64,000 nt of DNA from Rugamonas sp. A1-17 (GTDB lineage: Bacteria; Pseudomonadota; Gammaproteobacteria; Burkholderiales; Burkholderiaceae_D). Position numbers and translations under genes: made by a program. Below the pieces are notes generated by a model that saw nothing but the letters and a program-made list of their open reading frames with translations, was not told where the DNA came from and did no database searches. Within the stretch, counting starts at the first letter, position 1. The number at the start of each line of letters is the position of its first letter. Below are positions 59,199-64,000 of this stretch, in pieces. The stretch lies in contig JAJLPB010000001.1 of assembly GCA_025548565.1 (NCBI GenBank), forward strand, positions 372,001-436,000. Reading direction: 5' to 3'.

Positions 59199-60206
59199 AT
59201 GACGGCGCAAGCGGGCGGCCGCAAGCCGCTGAACATCCTGCTGGTGCGCGTCTCCTCGCTGGGCGACGTGCTGCACAACCTGCCGATGGTGGCCGATATC
59301 GCCCGCCATTTCCCGGACGCGAACATCGACTGGGTGGTGGAGGAGGGCTACGTCAGCCTGGTGCGGCTCAACGCGCGCGTGCGCACCATCATTCCGTTTG
59401 CGCTGCGGCGCTGGCGCAAGAGTCTCGGCAAGCCCGGGACGCGCGCCGAGATCAAGCACTTCTTCCGCACGCTGCGCGAGCAGCGGTACGACTACGTGTT
59501 CGACACGCAGGGATTGCTCAAGACCGGCATCATCATGGGCGCGGCCCGCGTGGTGAAGGGCGGCCGCAAGGTCGGCCTGGCCAACGGCAGCGAAGGCTCC
59601 GGCTACGAGGGCATCTCGCGCATCTTCCACAACCTGAGCATACCGACCGACCCGCGCACGCACGCGGTGGCGCGTGGCCGCCTGGTGGCCGGCGCGGCGC
59701 TGGGCTACGAGGTCGACACGCCGGCCGATTTCGGCCTGCCGGAAGTCTCGGCCGGCGAGCCGCGTCCCGAGTGGATGCCGGCCGAGCCTTACGCCGTCTA
59801 CTTCCACGGCACCGCGCGCGATCCGAAGAAGTGGGCGCCGGAGAACTGGATCGCGCTGGGCCGCGAACTGGCGCCCATGCCCATCCTGCTGCCCTGGGGC
59901 TCGCCGAAGGAAAAGGCCGAAGCCGAGGTGCTGGCCGCCGGCCTGCCGAACGCGCGCGTGCTGCCTAAATTGTCGATGGCCGATGCCATGCTGCTGGCGC
60001 GCCATGCGGGCCTGGTGATCGGCGTCGATACGGGATTGACCCATATCGCCGCTGCCTTCGTGCGGCCGACGGTGGAAATCTACGCCGACTCGCCGCGCTG
60101 GAAGACCGAGGGCAACTGGTCGCCGCGCATCATCAACCTGGGCGACCGTGGCACGCCGCCGTCGGTGGCCGAAGTGCTGTCCGCGGCCCGCAGCCTGCTA
60201 GCGTAA
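59199..60206 (+). CDS. waaC: Lipopolysaccharide heptosyltransferase I
   Basis: The 335-residue GT9 protein begins ILLVRVSSLGDVLHNLPMV and has VFDTQGLLKTG, FHGTARDPKKW and VIGVDTGLTHIAAAF motifs, matching WaaC. It transfers the first heptose to Kdo in the LPS inner core. It is followed by waaA after two bases. Confidence 0.94.
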   Translation: MTAQAGGRKPLNILLVRVSSLGDVLHNLPMVADIARHFPDANIDWVVEEGYVSLVRLNARVRTIIPFALRRWRKSLGKPGTRAEIKHFFRTLREQRYDYVFDTQGLLKTGIIMGAARVVKGGRKVGLANGSEGSGYEGISRIFHNLSIPTDPRTHAVARGRLVAGAALGYEVDTPADFGLPEVSAGEPRPEWMPAEPYAVYFHGTARDPKKWAPENWIALGRELAPMPILLPWGSPKEKAEAEVLAAGLPNARVLPKLSMADAMLLARHAGLVIGVDTGLTHIAAAFVRPTVEIYADSPRWKTEGNWSPRIINLGDRGTPPSVAEVLSAARSLLA

Positions 60207-60208
60207 TT

Positions 60209-61498
60209 ATGCGTATTTTCTATTCTGTGATGTGGTTGCTGGCCTTGCCTCTGGTGCTGACCCGCTTGTGGCTGCGCGGCCGCAAGGAGCCGGGCTACCG
60301 CCAGCACTGGGGCGAGCGGCTGGGCTTCTACAGCGGCGCCGCTTCCTCCACGCCGGCGCTGTGGGTGCACGCCGTCTCCGTCGGCGAGACGCGCGCCGCC
60401 GAGCCCTTGATCGACGCGCTGCTGGCGGAGTATCCGCACAGCCGCATCGTCCTCACGCACATGACGCCGACCGGCCGCGCCACCGGCAAGACGTTGTTCG
60501 CCAAACATGGCGCGCGGCTGGTGCAGTCCTACCTGCCGTATGACACCGCGAGCATGGTGGGTCGCTTTATCAAACACTTCAAGCCTGCGGTCTGCATCCT
60601 GATGGAGACCGAGGTGTGGCCGAACCTGATCGCGGTATGCGGCAAGCGCGGCGTGCCGGTGGTGCTGGCCAACGCCCGCCTGTCGGAACGCTCGCTGCGC
60701 AGGTCGCGCCGCTTCGGCTCCCTGCTGGTGGACGCCGCGCGCGGCATCTCGCTGGTGGCCGCGCAGACGGCGGCCGACGCGGAGCGCGTGCGCTCGCTGG
60801 GCGTGCAGCGCGTGGAGATCACCGGCAGCATCAAGTTCGACGTGGTGGTGCCCGATGCGGCGCTGGCGATTGGCGCTGCGCTGCGCGGCGTGACCGGCGG
60901 CCGTCCGGTGCTGCTGTGCGCCAGCACGCGCGAGGGCGAGGAAGAGCTGATACTTGACGCGTTCCGCCGCGAGCGCGCCGCGCTGCCGGCCAATGTCCTG
61001 CTGCTGATCGTGCCGCGCCATCCGCAGCGTTTCGATGAAGTGGAAAAAATGATGGGCGCGCACGGCTTGAACGTTCAACGCCGCAGCAAGCTGGCGCTGG
61101 ACGGCGGCGATGCCGTACTGCCGGGCTTTGTCGATGTGCTGCTGGGCGATTCGATGGGCGAGATGTTCGCCTATTACGCGGCCTGCGACGTGGCCTTCGT
61201 CGGCGGCAGCCTGCTGCCTTTGGGCGGCCAGAACCTGATCGAGCCGGCGGCGCTGGGCAAGCCGGTGCTGATCGGACCACACACCTTCAACTTCGCGCTG
61301 GTGACGGAAGACGCGCTGGCGGCAGGCGGCGCGCAACGCGTCGCCGACGCGGCGGAGCTGATGTCCGCCGCCGGGCGCCTGCTGAACGACGAAGCGGCGC
61401 GCACGGCGATGGGCCGCAACGCGCTGGCCTTCGCCAATCAGCATCGCGGCGCCACGCGCCGTACGCTGGCCTTGCTGCCGCCGCTGGTCAAGCCTTAA
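60209..61498 (+). CDS. waaA: 3-deoxy-D-manno-octulosonic acid transferase
   Basis: The 429-residue protein has an N-terminal membrane anchor (IFYSVMWLLALPLVLTRLWL), followed by VHAVSVGETRAAEPL, MET-EVWPN, NARLSERS, and a C-terminal GGSLLPLGGQNLIEPAALGKP motif. It adds Kdo to lipid A at the cytoplasmic side. Its stop overlaps the convergent patatin-like gene by four bases. Confidence 0.95.
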   Translation: MRIFYSVMWLLALPLVLTRLWLRGRKEPGYRQHWGERLGFYSGAASSTPALWVHAVSVGETRAAEPLIDALLAEYPHSRIVLTHMTPTGRATGKTLFAKHGARLVQSYLPYDTASMVGRFIKHFKPAVCILMETEVWPNLIAVCGKRGVPVVLANARLSERSLRRSRRFGSLLVDAARGISLVAAQTAADAERVRSLGVQRVEITGSIKFDVVVPDAALAIGAALRGVTGGRPVLLCASTREGEEELILDAFRRERAALPANVLLLIVPRHPQRFDEVEKMMGAHGLNVQRRSKLALDGGDAVLPGFVDVLLGDSMGEMFAYYAACDVAFVGGSLLPLGGQNLIEPAALGKPVLIGPHTFNFALVTEDALAAGGAQRVADAAELMSAAGRLLNDEAARTAMGRNALAFANQHRGATRRTLALLPPLVKP

Positions 61499-62565
61499 CC
61501 CGCCAGCTCCGCCTCTTCGGCGTAGCGCAGCGCCGTGGAGTGCTGGCGGCAGAAGCGCGTCGCCGCCTTGTAGCCGATATCGAACAGGAACTGCATATTG
61601 GACGTCGACCAGTCCATCGTGTTCGGCATGTGATCGTCCGGCACGGCGGCCATCAACTCCAGTTTGAGCATGCGGCGCTTCGGCAGGCCGGTCTTGCGGT
61701 CGGTGTTGTGTTCCAGCTCGAACAGGCGGATCTGGTTCTGCGAGATCTTCACCAGCGGCGTGATCATCGAACCCACCCATGCGTCGTACAGGTTGCGCGG
61801 CTTGCGCAGCAGGCGCTCGTCGCCGAGGATGTCCAGCACGATCAGCGTGTCGATGTCATGGTGCTCGCCTTTGCCCTCGATGAAGGGATCGAAGTTCAGC
61901 GTCTCCAGCGCGGCGCCTTCGATGTATTCCTCGCCGTCGATTTCGGTCGGCGCGTACAGGAAGGGGAAGGACAGCGCGGCGCGCACATGCTCCGCCTTGA
62001 TTTCATGCTTGTCCCAGATCGTCATGCGATGCTGGTTCAGGTTGTAGGCGTTGATGTAGAACTCCGGCTTCATGCTGGCGATGGCGGAGAAATCGATCGC
62101 GCCTTCCAGGAACGGCGCGTGCGCGCACAGGCCCAGACTCTTGGCGGACAGGTTGGACGGCGACATGGTCGACATCAGCAGCTGGGTCCAATCGGTCCAC
62201 GGCACCTGGCCGAAAACATTTTGCATCGCACCAAAGACCGGATGGCTGGTGGCCGGCGCGAAAGCGTTGCGGAAGGCGTCCGCCTCCTGGCCCGGTTTGT
62301 GGAAGACCTTGTAATTCACCGGCATCATCTTGTAGATGCTGTCGGAGACGCCGGTATCGGCCCAGCGTTTCAGCGCCTGGCGTGGCGAGCCCTCAAGCGG
62401 CGCCGCATACAGCAAGCCCATCAGAACGCCAGCACCCGAGGCGGAAATCACGTCGAATTCGACTTCCTGGTCGAGGAAAGCAGCCAGCGCGCCGGCGATC
62501 AGAGGCGAGTTCGGCGCACCTCCACCCAAGACCAGGCCGGTCTTCTTTTTCATGGATTGTTGCAT
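61495..62565 (-). CDS. Patatin-like protein with altered catalytic residues
   Basis: The 356-residue protein has the patatin glycine loop LVLGGGAPNSPLIAGALAAF (about 11-30). Where patatins have GxSxG, the sequence reads ISASGAGVL (40-48), with Gly44 at the Ser position by alignment to VISGTSAGAINGA-type motifs. The catalytic Asp of the DGG motif is Glu216 (YIEGAALETL). Thus phospholipase activity is doubtful. It starts at ATG 62565 behind AAAGGA. Confidence 0.82.
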   Translation of the reverse strand: MQQSMKKKTGLVLGGGAPNSPLIAGALAAFLDQEVEFDVISASGAGVLMGLLYAAPLEGSPRQALKRWADTGVSDSIYKMMPVNYKVFHKPGQEADAFRNAFAPATSHPVFGAMQNVFGQVPWTDWTQLLMSTMSPSNLSAKSLGLCAHAPFLEGAIDFSAIASMKPEFYINAYNLNQHRMTIWDKHEIKAEHVRAALSFPFLYAPTEIDGEEYIEGAALETLNFDPFIEGKGEHHDIDTLIVLDILGDERLLRKPRNLYDAWVGSMITPLVKISQNQIRLFELEHNTDRKTGLPKRRMLKLELMAAVPDDHMPNTMDWSTSNMQFLFDIGYKAATRFCRQHSTALRYAEEAELAG

Positions 62566-62675
62566 TAAATTTATCCTTTATGCGGCAGTGCAGCATAAGT
62601 TATCACGATAAATTCCATGCGGCAACTTTTATTATGGAATGAAGGATATTTGCGGAACGGATAACTGTCTTGTCT

Positions 62676-63230
62676 TTATGTTGATTCCGGGTCGCGGCCC
62701 AGCATGCGCTTGAGGGTGGCGTCCTTGTCGAGCAGGTGGTGCTTGAGCGCGGCGGCGGCGTGCAGCACGATCAGCACCAGCAGCAGGTAGCCGAGGAAGC
62801 CGTGCATCGTCTGGCCGAAGTCGGACCAGCGGGCGCTGAGCGGGACGGCCTGGCCGGCCACTTCGTGGCTGGGGAAGATTTGCCAGTCGAAGATGCCGAA
62901 TCCGTGGCCGCTGGCGCCGGAGAACAGCATGCCGGTCAGCGGCAGCACGACGGTCAGGATCAGCAGCACCACATGCGCCGCCACAGCGGTCACATGCTCC
63001 AGCCGCGACACCGGCCGCACCGGCTGCGGCAATCCATTGCGCCAGCGCCAGGCCAGCCGCGCCAGGATCGCCACGAACGCCAGCAGGCCGATCGATTTGT
63101 GGATGTCGTACAGATGCCAGGATTCCGTCTCGACCATGTAGATGCCGAGCGCGATCAAGCCAATGATGGTGGCCGCCACCAGCCAATGCAGAACAATGGT
63201 GGTGCGGCTGAATTTTTGCAATGTATCCAT
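62676..63230 (-). CDS. Cytochrome b561 family protein
   Basis: The 184-residue protein has four membrane helices with the His residues expected to hold two haem b: TTIVLHWLVAA (about 10-20), WHLYDIHKSIG (near 38-48), and HGFLGYLLLVLIVLHAAAALKHH near 132-155. It moves electrons from quinol in the inner membrane. It is followed on the minus strand by the patatin-like gene after about 110 bases. Confidence 0.9.
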   Translation of the reverse strand: MDTLQKFSRTTIVLHWLVAATIIGLIALGIYMVETESWHLYDIHKSIGLLAFVAILARLAWRWRNGLPQPVRPVSRLEHVTAVAAHVVLLILTVVLPLTGMLFSGASGHGFGIFDWQIFPSHEVAGQAVPLSARWSDFGQTMHGFLGYLLLVLIVLHAAAALKHHLLDKDATLKRMLGRDPEST

Positions 63231-63284
63231 CGCGACAAGGTACGTCGAGGTGATGGAATCGTCAACTAAATTTAACGAACGATA

Positions 63285-63998
63285 TCAAGGGAACAGCACC
63301 GGCAGCTCCTGCGCGCGCTTGCGCAGCAGGTTCTTGGCTTCCTCGTATTCGGGATAGATCAGGCCCACGGTGTTCCAGAACTGCGCGCTGTGGTTCATCT
63401 CCAGGATGTGCGCCAGTTCGTGCGCGATCACGTAGTCGATCAGCGGCTGCGAGAAGTGAATCAGCTTCCAGTTCAGGCGGATCTTGCGGTCCACCGTGCA
63501 CGAGCCCCAACGTGTGCCGGCCGACGACAGCCCGAACGAGTGGTAGCGCACCCCCAGCCGCTCCGCGTACATGTCCAGCCGCTGCTCGAACAGTACCTTG
63601 GCTTCCTGCTGGTACCACGACTTCACGCGCTCCTTCAACAGCGTCTCGGTGGCGCCGGGCACCAGCACCATCGACAGCTCGCGCGTGGCCGGATTGTAGC
63701 TGCTGCGATTGCGGCCGCCCACCAGCAGCCGCAGCGTGATGTCGGCGCCCAGATACGGCAGCTGCGCGCCGTCGATCCATTCCACCGGCGGCTTCTCCAG
63801 CCGCGCGGCGCGGCGTTCGCGGCGCTCTTTCAGCTTGCTCAGTATCCAGTGCTGCTTGGTGCGGATGGCGTTGTCGATTTCGGCGATGCTGATGCGCTTG
63901 GGCGCCGTCACGCGCAGGCCTTCGTCGTCGATCATGAAGCCGATCGAGCGGCGGGTCGAACGGCGCAGCGAATATTCGAGCACGAAGTCGCCCACCAT
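63285..63998 (-). CDS. YgjP-like metalloprotease (DUF45/M48-type), possibly 5'-truncated
   Basis: The 237-residue product has IAHELAHILEMNHSAQFW (HELAH near 192, the zinc motif) and the preceding RWGSC-TVDRKIRLNW segment, typical of the YgjP/DUF45 family. The ATG lies two bases from the window edge, so an upstream start outside the window cannot be excluded. The function is unknown. It is in the same direction as the cytochrome gene, 54 bases apart. Confidence 0.9.
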   Translation of the reverse strand: MVGDFVLEYSLRRSTRRSIGFMIDDEGLRVTAPKRISIAEIDNAIRTKQHWILSKLKERRERRAARLEKPPVEWIDGAQLPYLGADITLRLLVGGRNRSSYNPATRELSMVLVPGATETLLKERVKSWYQQEAKVLFEQRLDMYAERLGVRYHSFGLSSAGTRWGSCTVDRKIRLNWKLIHFSQPLIDYVIAHELAHILEMNHSAQFWNTVGLIYPEYEEAKNLLRKRAQELPVLFP

Positions 63999-64000
63999 CA

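Noticed and set aside
62605..62640. ATTCCAT...ATGGAAT inverted repeat between cytochrome b561 and patatin-like genes
   Set aside because: Seven-bp arms with a long loop and no T-run; too weak to call as terminator or operator.

Overview
The window is a high-GC (about 65-70% in most lines) bacterial chromosome segment, most likely from a betaproteobacterium of the family Oxalobacteraceae (Massilia / Duganella / Janthinobacterium type). Support comes from the housekeeping gene orders (hemL - ThiD-like kinase - rubredoxin - pilGHIJL; algH - ruvX - pyrR - pyrB - inactive pyrC; mpl - yqiA - ubiC), a histone-H1-like AKP-repeat protein and an H-NS-type protein. The genus is inferred from family resemblance and was not tested.

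Layout. 1-1.3 kb: tail of an H1-like DNA-binding protein and a YggT membrane protein, each followed by a clear hairpin terminator. 1.3-8.4 kb (minus strand): conserved protein, TlpA-like thioredoxin, aroQ, accB, accC, prmA, zinc-ribbon/DUF3426 protein and a PfkB-type kinase. 8.5-17.1 kb (plus): mpl, yqiA, ubiC (overlapping starts and stops), an RNase II-family nuclease, a TonB-like protein, aroE, mtgA, a small pilin-like membrane protein and corA. 17.1-21.3 kb: an AT-rich accessory island carrying a minus-strand three-gene operon (HEPN-like protein, MinD/ParA-like ATPase with a KGGVGRS P-loop, and a large AAA/KAP-like P-loop ATPase), preceded by a perfect TATAAT box. This is the best candidate in the window for an undescribed, probably defence-related, system. 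21.2-27.4 kb: unknown protein, two-component ABC transporter (fused permease plus ATPase with an extra C-terminal domain), hemL, ThiD-like kinase, rubredoxin. 27.5-37.1 kb: Pil-Chp chemosensory operon controlling type IV pili, ending in a 1913-residue CheA/PilL hybrid. 37.1-45.3 kb: accessory stretch with a VOC protein, two unknown small genes, a MalT/BTAD-type regulator and a 1038-residue protein with a permuted NlpC/P60-like motif set. 45.4-52.6 kb: photolyase, algH, ruvX, pyrR, pyrB, catalytically dead pyrC, plsC and apaH. 52.7-61.5 kb: surface polysaccharide and LPS genes (rfbBACD, WecA/MraY-type transferase, H-NS-like gene, phosphomannomutase/phosphoglucomutase, waaC, waaA). 61.5-64 kb: an atypical patatin-like protein, cytochrome b561 and a YgjP-type metalloprotease.

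Most operons are compact, with ATGA, GTGA or TGATG overlaps that suggest translational coupling. Three intergenic gaps carry palindromic TTCCCGC...GCGGGAA repeats, two of them arranged as paired inverted units (REPIN-like). Several enzymes show altered active sites that are visible directly: a dihydroorotase without its HxH motif, a patatin-like protein without its nucleophile serine, and a ThiD-like kinase with GAGGTLS where the family usually has GTGCTLS.
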